From assembly GCF_030814715.1 (NCBI RefSeq), contig NZ_JAUSVO010000006.1, forward strand, positions 310,001 to 374,000: a stretch of 64,000 nt of DNA, given 5' to 3'. This document shows positions 28,286 to 36,770 of the stretch, piece after piece. The DNA is from Kaistia dalseonensis (GTDB lineage Bacteria; Pseudomonadota; Alphaproteobacteria; Rhizobiales; Kaistiaceae). Every line of letters begins with the position of its first letter. The first letter of the stretch is position 1. The position numbers were made by a program, and so were the translations under genes. The notes beneath the pieces are model-generated. The model had not been told where the DNA came from, ran no database searches, and saw only the letters and a list, made by a program, of their open reading frames with translations.

Positions 28286-29512
28286 ATGAGTTCATCCCAC
28301 GCACCGGACGCGGCGCATCACCACGCCGCGCATCCCAAGATCACGCCGGCCACCACCTTCCTGATGGCTTTCGCCTGCGGCGCGATCGCGGCCAATCTCT
28401 ATTATGCGCAGCCCCTGATCGCCCTCATCGGCCCCGATGTCGGCCTGTCGCCGCATGTGGCGAGCCTGATCGTGACGCTGACGCAGCTCGGCTATGGCGC
28501 GGGCCTCGTGCTGCTGGTTCCCCTCGGTGACGTCGTCGAGAACAAGCGCCTGATCATCAGCGCCATCGCCGTCACGACCGTCGCGCTGATCCTGATCACG
28601 CTGGCGCCGAACTCGGCCCTCTTCCTGATCGCCGCGCTCTGCATCGGCGTGGCATCGAGCGCCGTGCAGATGCTGGTGCCGATGGCGGCCAGCATGACCG
28701 ACGAGGCGACGCGCGGCCGCACCGTCGGCAATGTCATGAGTGGCCTCATGGTCGGCATCCTGTTCGCGCGGCCGCTCGCCGGCATCCTCGCCGATATTGC
28801 CGGCTGGCGTGGCGTCTTCGCCTTTTCCGCCGCTATGATGGTCGTCGTCGCAACGCTGCTGTCGCTCTATCTGCCGCGGCGCCATCCGGGCCAGGGCCAG
28901 AGCTATGGCAAGCTTCTCGCCTCGCTCTGGACCATCATGCGCGACACGCCGCTGCTGCGCCGTCGCGGCTTCTACCAGGTCGCGCTCTTCGCCGATTTCA
29001 GCCTGTTCTGGACGGCGGCGCCGCTGGAACTCGCCGGCGCGCCCTTCCACATGTCGCAGACGCAGATCGCGCTCTTCGCCCTTGCCGGTGCCGCCGGTGC
29101 GCTCGCCGCCCCGATCGCCGGCCGCCTCGCTGATCGCGGCTTCGTCACCATCGGAACGGGCATCGTCATCCTCGGCACCATCGCCGCCTTTGCGCTCGCC
29201 GGCCTCGGTGGTGCGACGGCGTCGCTGATGTCGATGGTGGTCGCCGCGATCATCCTCGATCTCTTCGTCCAGTCGAACACGGTCTTCGGCCAGCGCGTGC
29301 TCTACACGCTCTCACACACGATCCGCAGCCGCCTGAACGGCCTCTACATCGCGATGTTCTTCGTCGGCGGCGCCATTGGCTCGGCGATTGCGAGCCCGGT
29401 CTACGAATCCTATGGCTGGCCCGGCATCGTCGCCGCCGGCATCGCCTTCCCGGCGGTCGCTTTCCTCTACTACCTGACGGAGTTCCTGCCTGGGAACCGG
29501 GTGCGGGCGTAG
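28286..29512 (+). CDS. MFS transporter
   Basis: The 408-residue protein has a histidine-rich N-terminus (SSSHAPDAAHHHAAHPK) and about twelve spans. ANLYYAQPLIALIGPDVGLSP, LTQLGYGAGLVLLVPLGDVVENKR and GNVMSGLMVGILFARPLAG are typical of the multidrug-like MFS branch, as in YgaY/NepI relatives. Its role may be efflux of a metabolite from the upstream pathway, or it may be unrelated. A Met at 28247 would add 13 residues; neither start has a strong ribosome site. It lies 85 bp after the amidohydrolase gene, on the same strand. Confidence 0.85.
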   Translation: MSSSHAPDAAHHHAAHPKITPATTFLMAFACGAIAANLYYAQPLIALIGPDVGLSPHVASLIVTLTQLGYGAGLVLLVPLGDVVENKRLIISAIAVTTVALILITLAPNSALFLIAALCIGVASSAVQMLVPMAASMTDEATRGRTVGNVMSGLMVGILFARPLAGILADIAGWRGVFAFSAAMMVVVATLLSLYLPRRHPGQGQSYGKLLASLWTIMRDTPLLRRRGFYQVALFADFSLFWTAAPLELAGAPFHMSQTQIALFALAGAAGALAAPIAGRLADRGFVTIGTGIVILGTIAAFALAGLGGATASLMSMVVAAIILDLFVQSNTVFGQRVLYTLSHTIRSRLNGLYIAMFFVGGAIGSAIASPVYESYGWPGIVAAGIAFPAVAFLYYLTEFLPGNRVRA

Positions 29513-29602
29513 AGCACCGCGCCTCCCGCCCGACATGTCCGCATCTTGAAGTGACATGAAGCGCGTATCGCCGCCTGCCGCCAAGGCTGCGGGCGGCGAT
29601 GA

Positions 29603-30754
29603 TCAGCCATTTGCCGTCCGCTCGCGCAGCGGCAAGAGGATCAGCGCGACCCCGAGGCCGAGCGCACCGCCGATCAGTGTCTCCCAGATGCGGGACAGGA
29701 ACAGCAGCAGCGAATGCTCCCCGGTTATCGCGAGCGTGACGATCAGCGTGAAGGCATAGGCGCCGCAGGCGATGTCGTAGCGGTTGGGTAGCGCCATGGC
29801 ATAGATGATCATGGCGAGCGCGGCCGCAGACCAGAGGAGCATCGGCGCCTCCGTCGCGAGCGGCAGGCAGGCGATGCCGAGCGGCACGCCGATCAATGTG
29901 CCGAGGATGCGGCGCCAGACTCGCTCCATCGTGCGCGCGCTCGAATTGCCGATGACATAGGTGCAGGCGGTGATCGCCCAGGCGGCTTCTTCGAGGCCGA
30001 CGAAATCGTCGAGCATGACGATGATGAGCGCCGCAATGGCCGCCTGCAGGCCCATGATCAGTTCGGGCGGAGATCGGAGCGGGCCAAGGGCTGGCGCCGC
30101 ATCGGTCGCAGCCGCGATCACCGGATGCTCGGCCGGCCCGCTCAGCACGCGCGGCACGATCGACGCGCCGATGGCGATCAATCCGGCGATACAGACCATC
30201 GGGAGGTCGGCCACGCCGAGCCCGGCACCATAGGCGAGCAACTGGCCGATATAGATCTGCGACCCGATGCCCGAGCCGAGAACGCCGAAGCGCTTCAGAA
30301 AACCGACCAGAAACGCGCCGGTCACCAGGGTGAGTTCCGCGCCGTGCTGGCCGACGCCGCCGAGAAGCGGCGCGAGCGCGATCATCATGGCGGCCCCGAG
30401 CACGGCCGCGGCGCACAGCAGGAGAAGGTCGCGGCTCGATTCGCCACGCTTGATGCGAGCCTCTGAAACGCTCGCCCAGAGCGCGAAGCCGCCGGCGAGC
30501 GAACTCAGAGAAGCCCCGCCATGCAGGCCGGCCGAGATGGCCGGCAGCGCGCCCATCATCGCGGCGATGCCGTAGGCCGTGACGAGTCGAAGCCCCTTGA
30601 TCCGGCGATGTGTGCCGGGATCGATCGCGTCGAGCCAGGCGGCGAAACGCTGCAAGCGACCGGCTGAGGGACCGGCGGCCTTGACCGCCTCGCCATCACC
30701 TACAGGGCCGGCTCCAGGCGTACCGGCGCTCGCCTCTTCCCGGATATCGCTCAA
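29603..30754 (-). CDS. FUSC-family membrane protein
   Basis: The 383-residue protein has two sets of hydrophobic segments separated near residue 220-235, with the pattern of FUSC/aromatic-acid exporter proteins: LRLVTAYGIAAMMGALPAI in the first half, and AIAALIIVMLDDFVGLEEAAWAITACTYVIGNSSARTMERVWRRILGTLIGV in the second, where the GNSSART-RVWxRxxGTLxG motif is conserved. FUSC proteins are membrane components of efflux systems for aromatic acids or fusaric acid. No membrane-fusion partner lies next to it. The first 35 residues are polar and Gly/Ala-rich. Confidence 0.8.
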   Translation of the reverse strand: MSDIREEASAGTPGAGPVGDGEAVKAAGPSAGRLQRFAAWLDAIDPGTHRRIKGLRLVTAYGIAAMMGALPAISAGLHGGASLSSLAGGFALWASVSEARIKRGESSRDLLLLCAAAVLGAAMMIALAPLLGGVGQHGAELTLVTGAFLVGFLKRFGVLGSGIGSQIYIGQLLAYGAGLGVADLPMVCIAGLIAIGASIVPRVLSGPAEHPVIAAATDAAPALGPLRSPPELIMGLQAAIAALIIVMLDDFVGLEEAAWAITACTYVIGNSSARTMERVWRRILGTLIGVPLGIACLPLATEAPMLLWSAAALAMIIYAMALPNRYDIACGAYAFTLIVTLAITGEHSLLLFLSRIWETLIGGALGLGVALILLPLRERTANG

Positions 30755-30862
30755 GACCGCGCCCCTACACGTGATCGCGTGGCGCCAAGCCTTCGAATTG
30801 CGCCCTCGTCACTATCGTGCCGGCGCACTCGTCTTTTCAAGTGGACTGAAGCGATGCCCGCC

Positions 30863-31645
30863 TCAATCCATCCGGACGCCGCCGGTGATGTTGATGCCCT
30901 GGCCCGTCATGAAGCGCGAGGCGTCGGAAGCGAGGAAGACGACGACGTCCGCGACGTCCTCCGGTTCCTCGATCCGTCCGAGCGGCGTCATCGTCACATA
31001 TTCGGCGCGGACCGCCTCGGGCGTCATGCCGCGCAGTTCCGCCTCCCAGACGATCTCGCGCTCCTGCATCGAGGTCTTCACGAAGCCGGGGCAGACGCAG
31101 TTCACGCGGATGCCCTTGGGCGCGAGTTCACGCGCCAGCGACTGCGTCCAGCCGAAGACCGCGAATTTCGACGCCGAGTAATGCGCGAGCAGCGGCGCGC
31201 CGACCTTGGCGGCGAGCGAAGCCGTGTTCACGATCACGCCCTTGGTGCCCTCGGCGAGCCAGCGCCGCGTCGCGATCTGGTTGGCGAGGAACACGCCGCG
31301 CGCATTGACGTCGAAATTGAAGTCCCATTCCTCATCGGTGATGTCGATGGCGGGCTTCATCGTCGATACGCCGGCATTGGCGCAGAGAAGGTCGAATCCG
31401 CCGAGCCCTTCCACGGCCAGATTGAAGGCATGCTCGACGGATTCGCGCTTGGTCACGTCGATCTCGACCGCGAAGCCGCCATTCTTGAGTTCGGCGACGA
31501 CGCTCTGCGCGGTCATGACGTCGAGATCGGCGATCGCAACGGTCGCCCCCGCTCGATCGAGTGCACGGACAATGGCAGCGCCGATGCCCTTCGACCCGCC
31601 AGTGACAATGGCCTTACGGCCGGTGAGATCGAAAATATCCGCCAT
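30863..31645 (-). CDS. SDR-family sugar/polyol dehydrogenase
   Basis: The 260-residue classical short-chain dehydrogenase has the cofactor motif TGGSKGIG (residues 15-22) with Asp in IADLDVM, which favours NAD over NADP, the NAG motif (LLCANAGVS), the catalytic YSASK and an SDASRFMTGQGINITGGVRMD C-terminus. It oxidises a hydroxyl of a sugar, polyol or related compound. ATG 31645 gives the usual family start. It is divergent from the DeoR regulator, with the repeat sites between them, so it is probably part of the same catabolic unit as the SgcQ-like and FGGY genes. Confidence 0.85.
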   Translation of the reverse strand: MADIFDLTGRKAIVTGGSKGIGAAIVRALDRAGATVAIADLDVMTAQSVVAELKNGGFAVEIDVTKRESVEHAFNLAVEGLGGFDLLCANAGVSTMKPAIDITDEEWDFNFDVNARGVFLANQIATRRWLAEGTKGVIVNTASLAAKVGAPLLAHYSASKFAVFGWTQSLARELAPKGIRVNCVCPGFVKTSMQEREIVWEAELRGMTPEAVRAEYVTMTPLGRIEEPEDVADVVVFLASDASRFMTGQGINITGGVRMD

Positions 31646-31689
31646 GGTCCAGCTCCTCAACGCGAAAGCGCCGTCAACAAATCGCAAAA

Positions 31690-31760
31690 TCGAACAGTTT
31701 ACAACGCTCCGTTTCGCGCATTCTGCGACTATTCAATCCTTTGATGTTCGGTTATGTTCG
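31690..31760. promoter_or_regulatory. putative DeoR-family operators
   Basis: ATGTTCG occurs at 31744-31750 and 31754-31760, a 10-bp direct repeat on one DNA face, and TCGAACA, its near-complement, at 31690-31696. GlpR/DeoR-type regulators bind TTCG-containing repeats, and one is encoded 36 bp downstream. The sites lie between the divergent SDR and regulator genes and could control both. Confidence 0.5.
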
Positions 31761-31795
31761 AACCTGTTTCAGCCTGAACGTCCGGAGGTTTGCAT

Positions 31796-32650
31796 ATGGG
31801 GCCGGACACACACCCCAATTACGATGCGGCCCTGCGCCTGGGGCGCATGCCGGCCGGCGCACGGCAATCATTGATTCTCGATGTCGTCGAGATGGATGGT
31901 TTCGTCTCCGTTTCGCAGATCGCATCCAATCTCAACGTATCCGAAATGACGATCCGGCGCGACCTCGTGGTCCTGGAGGAACGTGGCCTGCTGGCGCGCA
32001 CGCATGGCGGCGCCGTCTCGGCCGCAACCAGCCCGCGCGAGGTCTTCGATCTGGAAGAGCCGGCCTTCAAGCGCCGTCGCCACCGCAATGCCCGCGAAAA
32101 GGCAGCCATCGCGACGACCGCCGCCGGGCTGATCGGCAGCAGCGAGACGATCGGCCTCGATGTCGGCACGTCGACGCTGACGCTGGCCGAGGCGATCGTG
32201 GAGCGGCAGGACCTGCGCGTCTTCACCAACAGCCTGCGCGCCGCCATGGTGCTCTCGGCTTCGAAGAGCCCGGTCTATGTGCTGGGTGGCGAAGTGCGCA
32301 ATCCCGAGCAATCCGTCGTCGGATCGCGCGCGGTGGGCGAGCTCGCCAATTATAATCTCGACCGCGTCTTCATCGGCGTATCGGGGCTGATCGAGGCCGG
32401 CTTCTTCGATTATTCGGTCGAGGACACCGAGGTGAAGCGCGCCTTCATCACGCGGGCCGACCAGGTCGTGATCCTCTGCGATTCATCGAAGTTCGACCAT
32501 CGGTCGCTGGCGCGCGTCTGTGACATAGCCGGGGCCGACATCCTCGTCACCGATGCGCCGCCGCCGGCCCATCTCGCCCGCGCGCTGGAAGCGGCGGATG
32601 TCGAGGTGGTGGTCGCGAGCGTCGCGGCCGGCGAACAAGACAGCGACTAA
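31796..32650 (+). CDS. DeoR/GlpR-family transcriptional regulator
   Basis: The 284-residue protein has an N-terminal helix-turn-helix (VSVSQIASNLNVSEMTIRRDLVVLEERGLLARTHGGAV, about residues 36-73) and a C-terminal DeoR sugar-phosphate sensor domain (IGLDVGTSTLTLAEAIVE; VFTNSLRAAMVLS; VFIGVSGLIEAGFFDYSVEDTEVKRAFI; ILCDSSKFDHRSLARV). The family generally represses a sugar operon until a phosphorylated intermediate binds. CGGAGG at 31783-31788 is seven bases before ATG 31796; TTG 31790 is too close. It is followed by the SgcQ-like gene 60 bp on. Confidence 0.9.
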   Translation: MGPDTHPNYDAALRLGRMPAGARQSLILDVVEMDGFVSVSQIASNLNVSEMTIRRDLVVLEERGLLARTHGGAVSAATSPREVFDLEEPAFKRRRHRNAREKAAIATTAAGLIGSSETIGLDVGTSTLTLAEAIVERQDLRVFTNSLRAAMVLSASKSPVYVLGGEVRNPEQSVVGSRAVGELANYNLDRVFIGVSGLIEAGFFDYSVEDTEVKRAFITRADQVVILCDSSKFDHRSLARVCDIAGADILVTDAPPPAHLARALEAADVEVVVASVAAGEQDSD

Positions 32651-32710
32651 CTGAAATTGGCATGGCCGGGCGGCTTCGAGAGCCTCCCCGGCACATAGGA
32701 GAGTACGGGA

Positions 32711-33511
32711 ATGGTGTTCGATTTCTTCGGCGCACGGCGCAAGGTTGTCGTCGGCATGGTCCATATCGGGGCGCTGCCGGGCACGCCGCTCTATGACGCC
32801 GATGGCGGTGTCGAGAAGCTGATCGCCGATGCGGCGAGCGATCTCGAGAAGCTGCAGGCCGGCGGCATCCACTCCGTCATGTTCGGCAATGAGAACGACC
32901 GCCCCTACGTCTTCAAGGGCAGCCCCGCGACGATCGCCGCCATGACGGCCGTGGTAACGGCGCTGAAGCCGATGCTGAAGGTTCCCTTCGGCGTCAACTA
33001 TCTCTGGGACCCGTCGGCCTCCGTCGCGATTGCGGCCGCAACCGGCGCCTCCTTCGCCCGCGAGATCTTCACCGGCCTCTTCGCTTCCGACATGGGTCTC
33101 TGGCAACCCAATGCCGCGGAGGCGCTGCGCCTGCGCCGCGATCTCGGCCGGCCGGACCTCAAGCTGCTCTTCAACATCAACGCCGAATTCGCGCATACGC
33201 TGGACCAGCGCCCGATCGCGCTGCGCGCCAAGAGCGCCGTGTTCTCCTCGCTCGCCGACGCGATCCTGGTTTCGGGCCCGATCACCGGCCAGCCGGCCCA
33301 GACCTCGGACCTGCGCGCTGTTCGCGACGTCATCGACACAGTGCCGGTCTTCGCCAATACGGGCGTCAATATCGACAATGTCCGAGAAGTGTTCTCGATC
33401 GCCGATGGCATCATCATCGGCAGTCACTTCAAGGTCGATGGCAACACCTGGAACGCCGTCGATGGCGACCGCGTGAAGCGCTTCATGGATGTGGTCGAGA
33501 CGATCTCTTAG
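32711..33511 (+). CDS. SgcQ/BtpA-family TIM-barrel protein
   Basis: The 266-residue protein matches the BtpA/SgcQ family: VVGMVHIGALPGTPLYDADGG, GGIHSVMFGNENDRPYVF, PFGVNYLWDPSASVAIAAATGASFAREIFTGLFASDMGLW, and ADAILVSGPITGQPAQTSDL, VFANTGVNIDNV, IIIGSHFKVDGNTWNAVD. It is a soluble barrel with a likely phosphate-binding end (ANTGVN, GSHFK). BtpA was linked to photosystem I assembly in cyanobacteria, but SgcQ of E. coli belongs to a sugar cluster; the enzyme activity is not known to me. Between a DeoR regulator and an FGGY kinase, a sugar-phosphate aldolase or isomerase role is plausible. Confidence 0.85.
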   Translation: MVFDFFGARRKVVVGMVHIGALPGTPLYDADGGVEKLIADAASDLEKLQAGGIHSVMFGNENDRPYVFKGSPATIAAMTAVVTALKPMLKVPFGVNYLWDPSASVAIAAATGASFAREIFTGLFASDMGLWQPNAAEALRLRRDLGRPDLKLLFNINAEFAHTLDQRPIALRAKSAVFSSLADAILVSGPITGQPAQTSDLRAVRDVIDTVPVFANTGVNIDNVREVFSIADGIIIGSHFKVDGNTWNAVDGDRVKRFMDVVETIS

Positions 33512-33525
33512 GGCTTCGCCCTCGT

Positions 33526-33548
33526 CCCCTCCTCCTCGTGAGGAGGGG
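33526..33548. repeat. strong intergenic hairpin
   Basis: CCCCTCCTC pairs with GAGGAGGGG across a five-base loop, 15 bp after the SgcQ-like stop. It lacks a T-run, and the kinase gene follows 32 bp later on the same strand, so it is more likely an mRNA-processing or partial-termination hairpin, or a small palindromic repeat. Confidence 0.5.
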
Positions 33549-33580
33549 GAAGACCTCATACGACTGACCGGAAGCTCGTC

Positions 33581-35077
33581 ATGCCTGTAGCGAATACCGT
33601 CATCGGCCTCGATATCGGCACGACGTCGACCATCGGCATTGCCGTCCGCCTGCCGGACGACATTCTTGCCGTCGCCTCGCGCCCCGTGGCGCTTTCCTCG
33701 CCCCGGCCGGGCTGGGCCGAGGAAGACCCGGCCGAGTGGTGGGCGAACAGCGTCGCGATCCTGCGCGAGATCGTCGCCGGCCTGCCGGATGGACCGGGCT
33801 CGCTCGCCGGCATCTGCGTCACGGGCATGCTGCCGGCCGTCGTGCTGCTGGACGCGGACGGCCATGTGCTGCGGCCGAGCATCCAGCAGAGCGACGGACG
33901 CGTGGGCGCAGAGGTCGACGCTCTGAAGGCCGAACTCGACGAAGCGGGCTTCCTGGCGCGCGCCGGCAATGGCGTGAACCAGCAACTCGTCGCGGCCAAG
34001 CTGCGCTGGATCGCGCGGCACGAGCCGGCGGTCTTCAGCCGGATCGCGACCGTGTTCGGCTCCTATGACTATGTGAACTGGCGGCTGACCGGCCGCCGCG
34101 CCGTCGAGCAGAACTGGGCGCTGGAAGCGGGCTTCACCGATCTCACCACCGACGCGATCGCCGACGATCTGGTGGCGCTCGCCGGCATTCCGCGCAGCGC
34201 CGTTCCCGACCGCACCGTGACGCATGAAATGATGGGCCGCGTCAGCGCGGAGGCCGCGGCCGAGACCGGGCTCCCCGAGGGGCTTCCCGTCTTTGGCGGC
34301 GCTGCCGACCATATCGCATCGGCGCTCGCCGCCGGCATTGCCGCGCCGGGCGATATCCTGCTCAAATTCGGCGGCGCGGGCGACATCGTCGTGGCGGCCG
34401 CCCATGCAACGCCCGATCCCCGCCTCTATCTCGATTATCACCTCGTGCCCGGCGTCTATGCACCGAACGGCTGCATGGCCGCGTCGGGCTCCGCGCTCAA
34501 CTGGCTGGCGGGCATACTGGTCGAGGGTGAAGGTCCAGAGCGGCCACATGTTGCGCTCGACAAGCTCGCCGCCGCGGTGCCTGCCGGCAGCGACGGCGTG
34601 CTCTGCCTGCCTTATTTCCTCGGCGAGAAGACCCCGATCCACGATCCGCTGGCGCGTGGCACCTTCACGGGCCTCAGTCTCGGCCACGGCCGCGGCCATC
34701 TCTGGCGTTCGCTGCTCGAGGCCATCGCCTATGGCTTCCGCCACCATATCGACGTGCTGCGCGACATGGGCCATGAGCCGAAACGGATCTTCGCCTCCGA
34801 TGGCGGCACGAAGAGCCGGATCTGGATGCAGATCGTGGCCGACATTGTCGGCATGCCGGTCCAGCTGCTTGAAAACCCCTATGGCTCCTCGGTGGGCGCC
34901 GCCTGGGTCGCGGCGATCGGCAGCGGACTTTCCGACGATTGGTCCGGCGTGAGCCACCTCGCCAGCCATGGCGCGCTGATCCAGCCGAACGCCGACAATC
35001 GCGCCGTCTATGATCACGGCTATCGACGCTACCGCGCGACCTATGAGGCGCTGAAACCCGTCTTCGCGATGGCATAG
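33581..35077 (+). CDS. FGGY-family carbohydrate kinase (xylulokinase-like)
   Basis: The 498-residue kinase has the actin-fold phosphate loop GLDIGTTSTIGIAV near residue 9, GWAEEDPAEWW, ASGSALNWLAG, LPYFLGEKTPIHDPLARGTFTGLSLGHGRGHLWRSLLEAIAYGFRHH and the adenosine motif IFASDGGTKSRIWMQIVADIVGMPV. The family phosphorylates pentuloses, glycerol, gluconate or similar polyols; the PIHDPLARGTFTGL stretch is closest to xylulokinase types. Its substrate should be the product or substrate of the SDR and SgcQ-like proteins in this locus. Confidence 0.85.
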   Translation: MPVANTVIGLDIGTTSTIGIAVRLPDDILAVASRPVALSSPRPGWAEEDPAEWWANSVAILREIVAGLPDGPGSLAGICVTGMLPAVVLLDADGHVLRPSIQQSDGRVGAEVDALKAELDEAGFLARAGNGVNQQLVAAKLRWIARHEPAVFSRIATVFGSYDYVNWRLTGRRAVEQNWALEAGFTDLTTDAIADDLVALAGIPRSAVPDRTVTHEMMGRVSAEAAAETGLPEGLPVFGGAADHIASALAAGIAAPGDILLKFGGAGDIVVAAAHATPDPRLYLDYHLVPGVYAPNGCMAASGSALNWLAGILVEGEGPERPHVALDKLAAAVPAGSDGVLCLPYFLGEKTPIHDPLARGTFTGLSLGHGRGHLWRSLLEAIAYGFRHHIDVLRDMGHEPKRIFASDGGTKSRIWMQIVADIVGMPVQLLENPYGSSVGAAWVAAIGSGLSDDWSGVSHLASHGALIQPNADNRAVYDHGYRRYRATYEALKPVFAMA

Positions 35078-35167
35078 GCGAAGGGGCCTACAGTCCTTCC
35101 GATCGATCGCATGGAACCGCGACCGCCTGCAGGCGTTCCTTCCCTGATCAACCAGACGGAGGATGCG

Positions 35168-35371
35168 ATGACAGCGACCGATCAGAAGCCGACGGATTCC
35201 TACGCCAATACAGACGAACAGCAGGGCGGCTTTTCCAATGCGGACGACAATATCCGCCGCCAGCAGAGCCAGGATCTCGCCGACGATCGCCAGAACGGCA
35301 CCCTGCCGGACCCCGCCGGCGAACGGCATGCGCCGGACGTGATGGACGAACGTTTGACGGACGGCACCTGA
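35168..35371 (+). CDS. small acidic hydrophilic protein
   Basis: A 67-residue frame starts at ATG 35168, preceded by ACGGAGG at 35156-35162. It is rich in Asp, Gln, Asn and Glu (QGGFSNADDNIRRQQSQDLA; APDVMDERLTDGT), without hydrophobic core, so probably disordered. I do not recognise a family. A possible terminator lies 125 bp downstream. The ribosome site is the main support. A start at 35111 would add 19 residues without a ribosome site. Confidence 0.55.
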   Translation: MTATDQKPTDSYANTDEQQGGFSNADDNIRRQQSQDLADDRQNGTLPDPAGERHAPDVMDERLTDGT

Positions 35372-35494
35372 CAGGTCGCAGTGCGCGCTGTTTGCCCGGC
35401 TGATACCCCAGGCCGGAACGGCGCGGGAACGCCTCACTGAGGAACCCTGGGGTGCCGGCCATTGACCTCCAGAGTCGTCACGAACAGGGTTGGG

Positions 35495-35528
35495 AGGGCC
35501 GCGGCATCGCTGCGGCCCTTCTCCTTTT
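35495..35528 (+). terminator. probable intrinsic terminator
   Basis: AGGGCCGC (35495-35502) pairs with GCGGCCCT (35512-35519) around a nine-base loop and is followed by TCTCCTTTT on the plus strand. It would end transcription from the small acidic protein gene. Confidence 0.55.
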
Positions 35529-35568
35529 GGGGAACCAGCCGCGCTTCACATGGACCGCCAGACGCAGA

Positions 35569-35601
35569 AAGGCCCGGCGCGCTTGCACAGAGCCGGGCCT
35601 T
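35569..35601 (-). terminator. probable terminator of the small minus-strand gene
   Basis: AAGGCCCGGC at 35569-35578 is exactly complementary to GCCGGGCCTT at 35592-35601. Read on the minus strand the stem is followed by TTTCTG. It lies 58 bp beyond the stop at 35659 of the small minus-strand gene. Confidence 0.65.
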
Positions 35602-35658
35602 CGTCTCAAGCGCTTCGGGCACGCCACCACCTTCGCGGTGGCCGCATCTCACCCCGGA

Positions 35659-35877
35659 TCAGTTGGGCTTGATGCCCTTCTCGATCTGCGAGGGCGAGGG
35701 ATGCAGCGCCTTCACGTCGGCACCCGTGATCCCCGAGCCCGGCTGCACTGCCGCCGGCGTATCACTGCCGGGAAAACTGTCCGTCAGCTCCTTGTCGAGC
35801 TTTCGTTCGGTTTCCTTCTTGGCCTCGCGCTTGGCGCGGCCCGGAACGATCGTGTTCAAAATGGATTCGATCGACAT
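35659..35877 (-). CDS. small hypothetical protein, 72 residues
   Basis: ATG 35877 is preceded by an excellent ribosome site (CAGGAGG with a short spacer). The product is a charged protein: MSIESILNTIVPGRAKREAK, then ETERKLDKELTDSFPGSDTP and GSGITGADVKALHPSP. The phrase LDKELTDSFPGSDTP occurs in small alphaproteobacterial stress-type proteins of unknown role. A terminator follows. No membrane span. Likely cytoplasmic; real gene on the strength of its start and terminator. Confidence 0.65.
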   Translation of the reverse strand: MSIESILNTIVPGRAKREAKKETERKLDKELTDSFPGSDTPAAVQPGSGITGADVKALHPSPSQIEKGIKPN

Positions 35878-36041
35878 CTCGTCCTCCTGTTCAGCAATCT
35901 CGTCGTCGAGGATTCAAGCGTTCCATGGTGATTTCGTTCCATGCCGGCGCGGCCTCACGCCGAGGACGCCGCATCGTGATGCGCGCCGCGCCGCATTTGC
36001 TCTATGATCGATAACGCGAACATAGGCAGCCGGAGGCGTGA

Positions 36042-36452
36042 ATGGACCGGGTACCGGTACTGGCAAAGTGGCAACCCGAAATCCTGAGCCTCGTCAGGAT
36101 CGCGACCGCGCTGATCTATTTCGAATTCGCGACCGCGAAGCTGTTCGGCTTCCCCTATGTCGAGATGCTCGCTTCGGTAGAGCCATTCACACTGTTCTGG
36201 TACGCCGCCATCATCGAGCTCATCGGCAGCCCGCTATTGCTGGTCGGGCTCTTCACTGGCCCGGTCGCCCTCATCCTCTCGGGTGAGATGGCCTTCGCCT
36301 ATTTTCTCATCCACGGCCCGCAGGACTTCTTCCCGATCCGCAATGGCGGCATCGAAGCCGCCCTCTTCTGCTTCATCTTCTTCTATATCGCCGCCGCTGG
36401 CCCCGGAGCATGGAGCCTCGACCGGCTGATCATGCGGCGGCGCAGCCACTGA
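36042..36452 (+). CDS. DoxX-family membrane protein
   Basis: The 136-residue protein has four membrane spans and DoxX features: SLVRIATALIYFEFATAKLFGFP in the first span and IIELIGSPLLLVGLFTGPVALILSGEMAFAYFLIH. GGAGG ends six bases before ATG 36042. DoxX proteins are inner-membrane proteins linked to quinone or thiosulfate redox reactions or detoxification; the exact role here is unknown. It is convergent with the small copper chaperone gene. Confidence 0.85.
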   Translation: MDRVPVLAKWQPEILSLVRIATALIYFEFATAKLFGFPYVEMLASVEPFTLFWYAAIIELIGSPLLLVGLFTGPVALILSGEMAFAYFLIHGPQDFFPIRNGGIEAALFCFIFFYIAAAGPGAWSLDRLIMRRRSH

Positions 36453-36495
36453 GCCGCCGCCGATCCTGAGCGAAATGGCCTTCGTGCCATGCGCC

Positions 36496-36693
36496 TCAGA
36501 CTCGAGCGTTCTCATAGCCCGCTTCGCGCACCGCCTCGGCAATCGCCGCCGCGTCCAGCGCGCTCTCGACGGTCACGAGCTTGGCCGCGAGATCGACCGC
36601 GACGGTCGCGGCCGGGTCGAGCCCCTGCACGGCCTTCCTGACCGTCGAGACGCAGTGGCCGCAGGACATATCGGGCACCTTCAACGTCACCAT
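36496..36693 (-). CDS. copZ: copper chaperone, heavy-metal-associated domain
   Basis: The 65-residue protein is a single ferredoxin-like HMA domain with metal ligands Cys11 and Cys14 (VPDMSCGHC) and a typical AVREAGYENARV end. CopZ carries Cu(I) in the cytoplasm to the exporting ATPase. ATG 36693 was chosen because GAGGAAG lies seven bases before it; ATG 36711 would place that site inside the gene. It is divergent from copA and has its own CueR-type promoter. Confidence 0.9.
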   Translation of the reverse strand: MVTLKVPDMSCGHCVSTVRKAVQGLDPAATVAVDLAAKLVTVESALDAAAIAEAVREAGYENARV

Positions 36694-36723
36694 GAATCGC
36701 TTCCTCTTCATTACGATACCCGG

Positions 36724-36754
36724 AATGTGCGGCTTCCAACGATGGCAAGGTCAA
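36724..36754 (-). promoter_or_regulatory. CueR-type promoter of copZ
   Basis: On the minus strand TTGACC (36749-36754) and CACATT (36724-36729) are separated by the long 19-bp spacer of MerR-family promoters, with the dyad-like ACCTTGCCATCGTTGGAAGC across it. It is a near copy of the copA promoter, facing the other way. Confidence 0.8.
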
Positions 36755-36770
36755 GACCGAAAATGAGGCC

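Noticed and set aside
32483-35437. 984-codon open frame on the minus strand
   Set aside because: It runs antisense to the DeoR, SgcQ-like and FGGY kinase genes, is very rich in Arg, Asp and His, and has no family features. It is a shadow of codon bias in high-G+C DNA.
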